From an uncultured Pirellulaceae bacterium (lineage in GTDB: Bacteria > Planctomycetota > Planctomycetia > Pirellulales > Pirellulaceae): a stretch of 32,112 nt of DNA. This document shows positions 24,480-32,012 of the stretch, one piece after another. The DNA is taken from contig CALKCC010000342.1 of assembly GCA_938082855.1 (NCBI GenBank), positions 1-32,112 of the forward strand, in the 5' to 3' direction. The position numbers and the translations under genes are program-made. The notes under the pieces were generated by a model. It ran no database searches. It was not told the DNA's origin and saw only the letters and a program-made list of their open reading frames with translations. How positions within the stretch are numbered: the first letter of the stretch is position 1; every line of letters begins with the position of its first letter.

Positions 24480-24731
24480 ATAAGAAAAAAAGGAGACCGG
24501 TTTCGGGTTAGGAAACCGGTCTCCTTGGATTTTGAAGCATAAGAGTGGTACCCCGATTCTGGATAAGCAAGGCGGTTACTTATCCAGAACCATATGGGGT
24601 ATCCTCCCGGATCGAGAACAATCCGTAACCTGTTAGAACTCGAGGTGAGCCAATTGTTGTCCCTGCTGGCGGTTAAACACTAACTACTTGTGTTTCGAAT
24701 CACCCCAGGTCCTAACAGGTCATGCTTCGGT
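24480..24731 (-). ncRNA. Candidate structured RNA between amtB and glnB
   Basis: Read on the minus strand, this stretch folds into many perfect helices. A 9-bp stem (ACCTGTTAG with CTAACAGGT, 24720-24712 and 24636-24628) encloses a three-way junction with GGTGA/TCACC, AAACAC/GTGTTT and GCCA/TGGC. A CGGAT/ATCCG hairpin follows (24625-24608). Then comes a long arm made of GGATACCCC/GGGGTACC (one bulge) and an 11-bp TTCTGGATAAG stem (24604-24547). A terminator closes the element. It may be the amtB 3' UTR, an sRNA released from it, or a riboswitch-like leader of glnB. I do not recognise an Rfam family; it lacks the conserved core I remember for the glutamine (glnA) riboswitch. Confidence 0.6.
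24482..24526 (-). terminator. Strong intrinsic terminator upstream of glnB
   Basis: A perfect 15-bp stem (AAGGAGACCGGTTTC with its complement, 7-nt loop) is followed on the minus strand by a T-run (TTTTTTT including two paired bases, then CTT). It ends 60 bp before the glnB ATG, so glnB needs either read-through or its own promoter downstream. Confidence 0.9.
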
Positions 24732-26210
24732 TTAGGACAGTGAATCGCCATAAGCACGCATTCCGTGCTCTGACAAGTCGAGTCCCATTTCTTCTTCTTC
24801 GCGTGACACGCGTAGCATGCCAGCAGCTTTCAATGCATAGAACAGAGCAAACATTGTTACAAATGCCCATGCACAGATGATGACAGTGGAGTACAGCTGA
24901 ACCCAGATGTACTCACCACGAGCAAGGTCACTTCCGGTCCCGAAAAGACCAGTAGCAAGACCACCCCAGATTCCGCAAAGACCGTGAACAGGCCATGCAC
25001 CAACGGGGTCATCAATCTTCAGTTTGTCCAGGAGAACAATACCGACGACGACCAAAACTCCACCAATAGCACCGATGACTAATGCGTTCGTAGTTGATAC
25101 TTGATCACAATTCGCCGTGATAGAGACCAAACCAGCAAGTACACCGTTAAGAGCCATGGTGACATCAGGTTTTCCGAACATAGCCCAGGCAACAATCATG
25201 GCAACAACTGCCCCTGCACCTGCAGCTAATGTAGTAGTTAACGCGATGTAGGTTGTTGCTTCAGAATTTGCAACACCACCGTAAGTCAGTTGACTTCCGG
25301 GGTTAAATCCGTACCATCCAACCCACAATAGGAATACACCAATGGCAGCGTAAGTAATATTGTGACCAGGAAGCGGAGTCGACTTACCGTCTTCACTAAA
25401 GCGTCCAAGCCTTGGCCCAAGAACAATGGCACCGGCTAAGCCAGCAAAACCACCAACAGCATGAACAACTACCGAACCAGCAAAGTCCTGGAATCCAGCA
25501 GCATCAAGAAATCCTCCACCCCATTTCCAAGCACCACTGATTGGGTAAACCAATCCAGTTAGTACAGCACTAAATGTAAGGTAAGCACCAAATTTCATAC
25601 GACCGGCAACTGCACCAGATACGATCGTTGCGGCAGTCGCAGCAAAGGCAACTTGGAACAGAAAATCAACCGAATTGCTGAATCCATAAGCCAGATCCGC
25701 AGAATCTGCTGCGACACCGGGCCCTGCATAGGCAAAATAACCATTGAAATCGCCTGGGTACATAATTCCCCAACCGATGAAATAGTACAGGAGAACACCG
25801 ACCGAAAGGTCCATGACATTCTTAAACAGAATATTAACTGTGTTCTTTTTGGCGTTCAGGCCAACTTCAAGCAAAGCAAACCCAGGCTGCATCAATATCA
25901 CCAACACAGCACAGATCATCATGAACAGAGTGTTGGTTACATAGTCGGCTTCGCCTTTAGTGTAATAAGGCAGATTATCGGCCTCTGTTTCAGATGCGCC
26001 AGCTTCCATTTCTTCCGTGTTTTCAAGTGCAGCTTCTTCTTCAGCTGTCACTTCTACATCTTCTGAAGCTGCTTCTTCCACAACTTCAGCTGCAGGCTCC
26101 TCGTCCTGAAAAGCCTGAGCAGTTGGCACAAACGTACTTGTGCCGATCATCAATGCCAGCATACACATCATTTTGCGTAGCCAACTTTGATCTATACTCA
26201 AAGATAACAT
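24732..26210 (-). CDS. amtB: Ammonium transporter with acidic N-terminal extension
   Basis: AmtB is a trimeric inner-membrane ammonium channel. After a signal peptide (cleavage after AQA, about residue 33) comes an acidic stretch rich in Glu and Ala (about 36-78), then eleven membrane helices. The two pore histidines are at H250 (VVVHAVGG) and H409 (WPVHGLCGIWGG). The C-terminal tail keeps the EEEMGLDLSEHGMRAY motif that couples the channel to PII. The glnB gene downstream is its usual partner. GGGAG 9 nt before the ATG is a fair Shine-Dalgarno. A full-consensus sigma54 promoter and a structured leader lie upstream, indicating induction under nitrogen limitation. Confidence 0.97.
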   Translation of the reverse strand: MLSLSIDQSWLRKMMCMLALMIGTSTFVPTAQAFQDEEPAAEVVEEAASEDVEVTAEEEAALENTEEMEAGASETEADNLPYYTKGEADYVTNTLFMMICAVLVILMQPGFALLEVGLNAKKNTVNILFKNVMDLSVGVLLYYFIGWGIMYPGDFNGYFAYAGPGVAADSADLAYGFSNSVDFLFQVAFAATAATIVSGAVAGRMKFGAYLTFSAVLTGLVYPISGAWKWGGGFLDAAGFQDFAGSVVVHAVGGFAGLAGAIVLGPRLGRFSEDGKSTPLPGHNITYAAIGVFLLWVGWYGFNPGSQLTYGGVANSEATTYIALTTTLAAGAGAVVAMIVAWAMFGKPDVTMALNGVLAGLVSITANCDQVSTTNALVIGAIGGVLVVVGIVLLDKLKIDDPVGAWPVHGLCGIWGGLATGLFGTGSDLARGEYIWVQLYSTVIICAWAFVTMFALFYALKAAGMLRVSREEEEMGLDLSEHGMRAYGDSLS

Positions 26211-26376
26211 CGTTTATAACTCCCGATTCCAGTGGATCTCGCCAACACAACCTTCATCGCCAGTGTTGGCATTTATTAGTTTTCGAGCAGGTGTTCAGGT
26301 ACTTGGCTCCGTCAAGCCGCCTTCCGTGGATACCTGGTTCCCAACCTGCTCAAAAAAAGAGCAGATAGTACTCCGC
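26211..26376 (-). promoter_or_regulatory. Structured amtB 5' leader with mutually exclusive helices
   Basis: From the expected sigma54 start near 26376, the leader RNA begins with CTGCTC-TTTTTTT-GAGCAG (26364-26346), a 6-bp hairpin. The same GAGCAG, extended to GAGCAGGT (26351-26344), also pairs perfectly with ACCTGCTC at 26292-26285. That helix encloses CAGGTA/TACCTG and GGCT/AGCC. Only one of the two pairings of GAGCAG can exist at a time. A separate 8-bp hairpin (GCCAACAC/GTGTTGGC, 26270-26241) lies about 30 nt before the start codon. Confidence 0.55.
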
Positions 26377-26386
26377 GAGAGTAATA

Positions 26387-26402
26387 TGCAATGGCCGTGC
26401 CA
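26387..26402 (-). promoter_or_regulatory. Sigma54 (RpoN) promoter of amtB
   Basis: On the minus strand the sequence reads TGGCACG-GCCA-TTGCA, matching the sigma54 consensus TGGCACG-N4-TTGCA at every defined position, with correct -24 GG to -12 GC spacing. The start of transcription would be near 26376, 166 nt before the amtB ATG. Confidence 0.9.
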
Positions 26403-26552
26403 TTTGACGTTTTAAAACAGGAAACTCGCTGCGACCGACGGGAAACCTTTCAGAAAAACTCTTAATACGCAGTAAACCAGTTGTTTTTAAAACTGCGTTT
26501 TTTTCAGGACTACTCTTCCCGCAAAATCTGCCTGTCTAAGATGCAGGCAACT

Positions 26553-26569
26553 TGCACACTTTTATTGCA
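26553..26569. promoter_or_regulatory. NtrC-like enhancer site upstream of amtB
   Basis: TGCA-N9-TGCA occurs with the 17-bp geometry of NtrC sites (TGCACC-N5-GGTGCA), though the inner bases match only partly. It is about 150 bp upstream of the sigma54 -24 element, a normal distance for an enhancer. Further TGCA copies at 26542 and 26570 cluster around it. It also lies just after the porin gene stop at 26610. Confidence 0.45.
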
Positions 26570-26609
26570 TGCAGATTAGAGCCCTAAGTGGATACGAAAG
26601 AGGCTCGTA

Positions 26610-27938
26610 TTAGAATTCGATGATAGCATCGATGCCGAATGCTGTTTCTGAGTAGTTTTCGGCTGGAATCCAGTCTGAACGTACTTCTGGGCGAAGTAGA
26701 AACAGGCCTTTGCCAGGTCGCCAGTTGGCTCCCACGGTAAACGAGTTCTTGGAGACTGAGTTATCTCGCCACCACTCCATCCTCGCTCCCAAGCTTAAAC
26801 AATCGTCCACGTAGTAGATTAAGTAGTTATTCAAGCCGATATCGTCGCCCGCATCGAACAGGCTACTGGTGTTCACATAATCGCTTTGAAGGATGTACGA
26901 CAGATTTTCGGTTAATGCGAGATCAAGCACGATACTGTGAGAGTACCCTTCACCGCGCCAGCCTAAGTCTCCAAAGGTGGTGATGTAGGTCATCGCAATT
27001 TCTTCGGTCAGATTCTTGGAAACTCCGGCAATCCCGTTACTACCATTTTCTGATTGGGCAAATCCAGAATCCCAGCCTAGCGACCACCCCAAATAGACCG
27101 TCGACTCACTCTCCGTAGTGAATTCGGTCAGCACACCCGTATGAGTGAAGGGTTCGCTATTGAACATCGTTTGAGCATGGCTATAGAAGAAATTATCCGG
27201 CGCGGTAACCGTTTCATATCCAACCGGCGTGTAGAAGTGTCCCAATTTGTAATTGAATCGGCCAACCTGTCCGTGCAGATAGAGCTGAGGCATCGCCCAA
27301 CCATTCTTTCCATTTCCCCAGTTGTTTTGGTAGTCCCAGGTTCCAGATGGATTTCCGAAGGCTTGGGTATCAGGACCGTCAACACCGTAAACGACATCGG
27401 CACGATAACCAATGGTTGGCTCGGAATCTCCATCCCCCTGCCCGACCGACGCATCACTTTCAATGGTCATCCATAACTGGTGAAGGTTTACGCCATGAGC
27501 GTGGTTATTAAATAGTCCATTGTTTTGGTCGTGATAGCCGATCGACGTCCAGCCAGAAAAACGTGGTTGCAGACTCCATTGACTCCGCTCACGGTTTTTC
27601 AGGCGATAGAGCAACCCAAATCGATCGCCTAGGATCTCAGCATCTCCAACAGGCTTGGTTGCCTGAGTGTCTTCCTTTGGGGCACCAGGAGAATCCGATG
27701 CCTCGTCCTGATTCTCGTCAGCTGACAACTGGAACGTGACACTCTTAAACCACTCGGGTTGTTCCAGTGCAGCCGCGTCACCCAGTTCTACTTCTTTTGA
27801 TTGCCCGAAACCTCCATTGTCGGTCAGACCGGCAGACTCTTGGGCAGATAATTCCCCACCAGTCCCGAGCAGACTAAGTAGTCCCAGAACAGCCAGAGAC
27901 AGGCAAGCGAGTAAACAAGTATTTCTTTGTCGAAGCAT
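26610..27938 (-). CDS. Outer-membrane beta-barrel porin (BBP2/OmpL-like), longer paralogue
   Basis: The protein has a signal peptide (CLLACLSLAVLGLLSLLGTG, cleavage probably after LSAQ), a linker of roughly 80 residues rich in D, E, P and Q, then a beta-rich barrel ending in EF, a typical C-terminal outer-membrane signature. The ORF track begins 18 codons earlier; the ATG at 27938 directly precedes the signal peptide. Barrel segments FSGWTSIGYHDQNNGLFN, YTPVGYETVTAPDNFFYSHA and NSEPFTHTGVL are nearly the same as in the neighbouring porin. The two are tandem paralogues, differing mainly by the N-terminal linker. Role: passive entry of small solutes. Placement next to amtB suggests, but does not prove, use for nitrogen compounds. 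Confidence 0.87.
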   Translation of the reverse strand: MLRQRNTCLLACLSLAVLGLLSLLGTGGELSAQESAGLTDNGGFGQSKEVELGDAAALEQPEWFKSVTFQLSADENQDEASDSPGAPKEDTQATKPVGDAEILGDRFGLLYRLKNRERSQWSLQPRFSGWTSIGYHDQNNGLFNNHAHGVNLHQLWMTIESDASVGQGDGDSEPTIGYRADVVYGVDGPDTQAFGNPSGTWDYQNNWGNGKNGWAMPQLYLHGQVGRFNYKLGHFYTPVGYETVTAPDNFFYSHAQTMFNSEPFTHTGVLTEFTTESESTVYLGWSLGWDSGFAQSENGSNGIAGVSKNLTEEIAMTYITTFGDLGWRGEGYSHSIVLDLALTENLSYILQSDYVNTSSLFDAGDDIGLNNYLIYYVDDCLSLGARMEWWRDNSVSKNSFTVGANWRPGKGLFLLRPEVRSDWIPAENYSETAFGIDAIIEF

Positions 27939-28286
27939 CGTTTCGTTCAATCGGATCGAATTAGTAGGTAGGCGAATCCAAGGTAATTCCACAGAGATTC
28001 GTCAGTTCAAATCGTCCGTAATCACCTTCTACTCCAATAAATCCCTCGCTTTTCCCAGATCCTCAGACTCTCGAAATTCCATATCTCCGTATTAGCAGTA
28101 TTCCCCTGTATTTACCTACTTTTCCCTGGCTCTCTTCTGGCTCTCTCCTAGCTCCATAGCCACGTCGATTTCAATTTTCGACTTGGCTCGCAAATTCCAA
28201 CTCGGATCCTTGTTTTGGTAGCGCGCAAAAAAAACCACCGGTTCGTGAAAACCGGTGGTCTTTTAGTTGTGAGAGTATCTTATAGC
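27939..28286. other. Region between the two porin genes
   Basis: No gene is seen. It holds the terminator of the upstream porin (28227-28259). A C/T-rich stretch near 28120-28155 contains a near-tandem CTGGCTCTCT repeat. No sigma54 match was found here, so the downstream porin promoter remains unknown. Confidence 0.5.
28227..28259 (-). terminator. Intrinsic terminator of the shorter porin
   Basis: A perfect 10-bp stem (ACCACCGGTT and AACCGGTGGT, 6-nt loop) is followed on the minus strand by eight T residues (including the base pair at the stem end). It lies about 30 bp after the porin stop, so the two porins are separate transcription units. Confidence 0.9.
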
Positions 28287-29402
28287 TTAGTAGCTTAAGA
28301 TAGCATCGACACCGAATCCAGTTCGAGTATCAGTCGTTGAGTCATCCCAATCGATTCTGATTTCTGGACGCAGAACTAAGTCGAAGCTCGATGGTGGTCG
28401 CCAGTTGACACCGGTAGTGAATGCATATTCACTATCAGCACCAAGGTCGTTACCATCTCTCCACCATTCCAGACGAGCACCAAGAGCGATGTCATCAGAA
28501 AGAGTGTAGAAGACGTACTGGTTTACACCAATTTGATATCGTTCGTTAGTATCAACATAATCACTTTGGAATACGTAAGACATACGTTCACCCAGAGTGA
28601 TATCCATTACGATACTGTGAGAGTAACCATTCTCAGTTTCAGAGATATCGCCAAAAGTAGTTACGTAGTTCAGACCAACATTGTCGCCAAGAGATTTACC
28701 CAGAGCGATAATTCCGTTGGAACCATTGGAATCAAAACCAGTATCCCAACCAGCGGTCCAACCAACAGTCAGATCTAAACCAGTTTCAGTGGTTTTGCTA
28801 GCCAGAACACCAGTGTGAGTAAATGGCTCACTGTTATTCATAGTCTTAGCGTGACTGTAGAAGAAGTTATCAGGAGCGGTAACTACTTCGTAACCAACTA
28901 ATGTGTAGAACTTACCAAGTGTAATGTCCCAGTCACCCAGGTGACCAGTTACGTACAACTGTGGCATCGCCCAATCATCTTCTTCTGTATCCCAGTCGCC
29001 AGCAGCGCCAGCATTTGGATTACCAAAAGCGTTGGTGTTTTCAGCATCACGACCATAAACCAGGTCAAAGTGGTAACCGAGTCCAAATCCTTCAGCGTCA
29101 GCGTCGGAAGCTTTATCAAAAGCAAACCAAACCTGGTGTACGCCTACTTTCTTTGGATCAGTGTTAAACAATCCGGTGGAACGGTCGTGGTAACCGACTT
29201 GTGTCCAACCAGAGATTTCAAGGCCTTCACCGTCACGCTTGAAGAGGCTCCAAGTACCATCATCAGATGGTGAGTCAGCAGCATCCTGCAAGGTGTAAGC
29301 GATCGGCTCGAGTACGGGCTGTTGCAATTCATCAGCAGATACACTGCCGCTCATAATAGCGAATGCAAAAGCGCCCAGTAGAGCAAACTTACTGAGTTTC
29401 AT
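28287..29402 (-). CDS. Outer-membrane beta-barrel porin (BBP2/OmpL-like), shorter paralogue
   Basis: The 371 residues begin with a clear signal peptide (SKFALLGAFAFAIMSGSVSA, cleavage after VSA) and form a beta barrel ending in AILSY, with a C-terminal aromatic residue as in outer-membrane proteins. Segments ISGWTQVGYHDRSTGLFN, VVTAPDNFFYSHAKTMNN and SEPFTHTGVL are shared with the downstream porin. GGAGG lies 10 nt before the ATG, the best Shine-Dalgarno of the block, and codon choice looks more uniform (many GGT, GTT and CCA codons), both suggesting high expression. Own terminator downstream. Substrate unknown; the neighbouring amtB hints at small nitrogen compounds. Confidence 0.88.
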   Translation of the reverse strand: MKLSKFALLGAFAFAIMSGSVSADELQQPVLEPIAYTLQDAADSPSDDGTWSLFKRDGEGLEISGWTQVGYHDRSTGLFNTDPKKVGVHQVWFAFDKASDADAEGFGLGYHFDLVYGRDAENTNAFGNPNAGAAGDWDTEEDDWAMPQLYVTGHLGDWDITLGKFYTLVGYEVVTAPDNFFYSHAKTMNNSEPFTHTGVLASKTTETGLDLTVGWTAGWDTGFDSNGSNGIIALGKSLGDNVGLNYVTTFGDISETENGYSHSIVMDITLGERMSYVFQSDYVDTNERYQIGVNQYVFYTLSDDIALGARLEWWRDGNDLGADSEYAFTTGVNWRPPSSFDLVLRPEIRIDWDDSTTDTRTGFGVDAILSY

Positions 29403-29967
29403 TTCCCAATATCCTCCATAAAACTAGTGCTTAGGAAACGTTTGGCCCGCCTCACATGTTCGGTAGAACTTGTTAAGCCTAGATTTCCCACAACTAATGC
29501 CTGGTATTCATCCATAAATACAAACAGGCAAAATGTACTTTTTGCTACACAATCAGTTTTTCGGAGCTTTACATGACGTTCGTTAACCTCAAAACCATAA
29601 CTTTCTAACTGAAATGACAATTATTCCGTTTCTAGCGTTAAACCTTGCGGATTAGCCAGACATTTCATCTTCAACACTGTCAAACTAGAGAAACAGGAGA
29701 AACTTTGCGGGCAATCCGGCGTCAGTTTTGACAAATAATTCACACCGATTCCTCGCATTCGGTGCGACAGCTAAACGCATTTTCACACTCAAATAGACAA
29801 TCTGGCTGGAATTAGATTGGTGATCTCCTGGCCTGAGCAGCTCTTACCTGAATACGCTGCCTCCCTTTGCCCGCCGTAGGTTATTGATATACTTAAACCC
29901 AACCCCCATTCGACTCAGACATCCCCCCCACTTCAAAACCGGTTAGGCAAATTCCGCTCATAAGACG
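29403..29967. promoter_or_regulatory. Long divergent region between porin and ftsY
   Basis: This 565-bp stretch carries no convincing gene; the 73-codon minus ORF at 29399-29620 has no recognisable features and overlaps the porin start. Two TTGACA motifs occur in opposite directions within an imperfect inverted repeat (TGTCAAACT at 29678-29686, AGTTTTGACA at 29724-29733), but neither has a good -10. AACYTTGCGG recurs at 29641 and 29701. A TATACT at 29888-29893 could be the ftsY -10, with a weak TTTGCC -35. Confidence 0.4.
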
Positions 29968-30999
29968 ATGGCACTATTTAGACGCTCCAAAAAACAAACG
30001 ACTCCCAACGACAGTGAAGCAGCCCCGACTGAACCGACTCAGCAATCGACTCCGGAAGACTCGACCGCAGAAACTGGTTCGCTTTGGACCCGAGTGCGAC
30101 AGGGACTGAAAAAAACTCGAGATGTATTACGTACGGATATCCGTGACATCTTTAAGTCCGAAGGGCAGTTGGTGGATGAGGAATTCCTCAGTCGCTTGTT
30201 TGCGATTTTAGTGAAGACGGACATGGGAGCTCGTCCCGCTGCTGAGATTCGCGACAATATCGAAGCTAAGTTTTCCGGTCGAGTGATCGAATTCGAGGAA
30301 GCGTTGGCTGAAATACGAAACCACCTCAAGGACATTCTGGCTCAACCTCCTCAGCCGGTTCGTTTTGCCGATTCGGGTCCCACCGTCATCTTAGTGGTGG
30401 GCGTCAATGGATCCGGGAAAACTACCTCGATTGCAAAACTCACCAACTACTTTCAGTCCCAAGGTAAGAAAGTTGTCCTAGGCGCGGCCGATACATTCCG
30501 CGCTGCCGCAGTGGAACAGCTCATCATCTGGTCCGAACGATTAGGGGCCGAGATTGTCACCGGCGAAGCCAACTCGGACCCCGCCAGCGTGGCACACCGA
30601 ACAGTCGCCACAGCTCTGGAACAAAATGCGGATATCTGTATTGTTGACACGGCAGGCAGATTGCAGACTCAGACGAATCTCATGAAGCAGCTGGAGAAAA
30701 TCTTCCGCGTTATGAGTAAGCAAATTCCGGATGCACCGCACGAGGTCTTTCTTGTGCTCGATGCCACCGCCGGTCAAAACGGCGTGAGTCAGGCCAAGGG
30801 ATTCTCTGAAGCGGCCAATTGTACTGGGATTATCCTCAGTAAACTCGACGGTACGGCCAAAGGGGGCGTGATCATCCCAATTCGTCAGGAGTTTGAAATA
30901 CCCGTTCTCTTTGTAGGACAAGGTGAGCAAGCTGAAGATCTGGCTCAGTTTGATGCAGACGCATTCGTGAGTGGATTAATTGAAGAAGAAGTCAATTAG
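29968..30999 (+). CDS. ftsY: Signal recognition particle receptor FtsY
   Basis: FtsY is the SRP receptor GTPase that delivers ribosome-nascent chain complexes to SecYEG. The 343 residues have a short N-terminal A region (basic FRRSKK then E/T/P-rich, about 1-37), an N domain (about 38-130) and the G domain. GTPase motifs are GVNGSGKTTSIAKL (P-loop, about 148), DTFRAAAVEQL, DTAGRLQTQTNLMKQL and SKLDGTAKGG. The A domain is much shorter than in E. coli, as in many bacteria. The stop overlaps the convergent nusB stop by 4 bp. No Shine-Dalgarno is visible. Confidence 0.97.
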   Translation: MALFRRSKKQTTPNDSEAAPTEPTQQSTPEDSTAETGSLWTRVRQGLKKTRDVLRTDIRDIFKSEGQLVDEEFLSRLFAILVKTDMGARPAAEIRDNIEAKFSGRVIEFEEALAEIRNHLKDILAQPPQPVRFADSGPTVILVVGVNGSGKTTSIAKLTNYFQSQGKKVVLGAADTFRAAAVEQLIIWSERLGAEIVTGEANSDPASVAHRTVATALEQNADICIVDTAGRLQTQTNLMKQLEKIFRVMSKQIPDAPHEVFLVLDATAGQNGVSQAKGFSEAANCTGIILSKLDGTAKGGVIIPIRQEFEIPVLFVGQGEQAEDLAQFDADAFVSGLIEEEVN

Positions 31000-31442
31000 C
31001 TTTCTGCTTCTTCCGCATCAAAGATTCGATCTAATACGCCGTTGACAAAACGGGGTGAGTCTTGCGTACCAAACCGTTTGGCCAATTCTACAGCTTCATG
31101 AATAACAACCTGTCCGGGCGTATCCGTTTGAGTGAGTTCATAAACGCCTAGTCGCAGAATATTCCGATCGGTGGGCGCCATTCTTGATAACGACCAGTTA
31201 TCTGCACTCTCTTCAAGAATCGCATCGACCAGCGACTTGGACTGCCGGATACTCTCCAGCATCTCACGAGTGTAGGTTGAAAGTCCAACCGATTTCCCCT
31301 GCATACGCTCGCTGACAAACTGATCGGCTAACTGCTGATCGCCATTAGGATTCAGGTCATCTTCAAATAGTACCTGAACGATAATTTCCCGAGCAAGGCT
31401 ACGGCCGGTCAATGGCTGGTTATCATCTTCTTGGTCAAACAT
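30996..31442 (-). CDS. nusB: Transcription antitermination factor NusB
   Basis: NusB, with NusE (S10), binds boxA RNA and promotes rRNA antitermination. The 148 residues show GRSLAREIIVQVLFEDDL near the N-terminus (family start RxxARxxxLQxLY), DRNILRLGVYELTQTDTPGQVVIHEAVELAKRFGTQDSPRFVNGVLDRI at the C-terminus, which is diagnostic, and the expected all-helical pattern. It lies 63 bp after ribH on the same strand, the common ribH-nusB order. Shine-Dalgarno AGAGAAG about 10 nt upstream. Convergent with ftsY, 4-bp overlap. Confidence 0.95.
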   Translation of the reverse strand: MFDQEDDNQPLTGRSLAREIIVQVLFEDDLNPNGDQQLADQFVSERMQGKSVGLSTYTREMLESIRQSKSLVDAILEESADNWSLSRMAPTDRNILRLGVYELTQTDTPGQVVIHEAVELAKRFGTQDSPRFVNGVLDRIFDAEEAES

Positions 31443-31505
31443 AACTTGAATCTTCTCTTTGATTTCTCGGTCTCATCATCGACACAATGCGGAGCATGGA
31501 TGCGA

Positions 31506-31985
31506 TCAGCTGTCCAGCTGTTGAATCTGCCGCATCACACTTAGCGTTTCCAATACAGCCGTTGCAGCTTCCTCACCCTTGTTGCCAACCGTACCACCGG
31601 CACGATTCATTGCCTGTTCCATCGACTGACATGTGAGCAATCCAAAGCCAACAGGTAGATTATATTCGAGACTTAAGTTGCCCAGACTCTGGCTTACCTG
31701 AGTGTTAATGTACAGATCATGAGTGGTTTCGCCTTTGATAACAGCTCCCAAACAAATGATCCCTGCGAATTCGCCGGTAGCTGCGAATTGTTTAGCGACC
31801 ACAGGTAATTCCCAGGCACCTGGTACCCATGCCACCTGAATATCACTCTCTGCAATTCCAGCAGCCGTCAAAGTCGCCAACGCTCCGTCATGCAATCGTC
31901 CTGTGATGTTGTCGTTGTAACGCGACACGACAACGGCAAATTTCCCGTTCACGTTATCTGACTTACTCTCAAAAGTCCGTGGCAT
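31506..31985 (-). CDS. ribH: 6,7-dimethyl-8-ribityllumazine synthase
   Basis: RibH condenses 5-amino-6-ribitylaminouracil with 3,4-dihydroxy-2-butanone 4-phosphate, the penultimate step of riboflavin synthesis, and forms pentamers or 60-meric capsids. Motifs are FAVVVSRYNDNIT, VAWVPGAWELPVVAKQFA, LGAVIKGETTHDLYIN (catalytic His) and PVGFGLLTCQSMEQAMNRAG. The ORF track starts at 31994, but GAGGA abuts that ATG, whereas it sits 9 nt before the ATG at 31985, so I use the latter (159 residues). Followed by nusB. Confidence 0.96.
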   Translation of the reverse strand: MPRTFESKSDNVNGKFAVVVSRYNDNITGRLHDGALATLTAAGIAESDIQVAWVPGAWELPVVAKQFAATGEFAGIICLGAVIKGETTHDLYINTQVSQSLGNLSLEYNLPVGFGLLTCQSMEQAMNRAGGTVGNKGEEAATAVLETLSVMRQIQQLDS

Positions 31986-32012
31986 TCGAACCATTCCTCA
32001 ATAAAAACCAGC

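Noticed and set aside
24569-24575. AAGGCGG/CCGCCTT complementarity between the amtB-glnB element loop and the amtB leader (26317-26323), a possible kissing interaction
   Set aside because: Seven matching bases are expected by chance between two regions of this size.
24628-24720. tRNA-like T-arm (GTTTCGAATCACC) in the amtB-glnB spacer
   Set aside because: No acceptor CCA context, anticodon arm or consistent T-stem can be drawn; the helices fit a different three-way junction.
29399-29620. Minus-strand ORF of 73 codons before the shorter porin
   Set aside because: It overlaps the porin start in another frame, lacks hydrophobic or family features and has no supporting ribosome-binding site.
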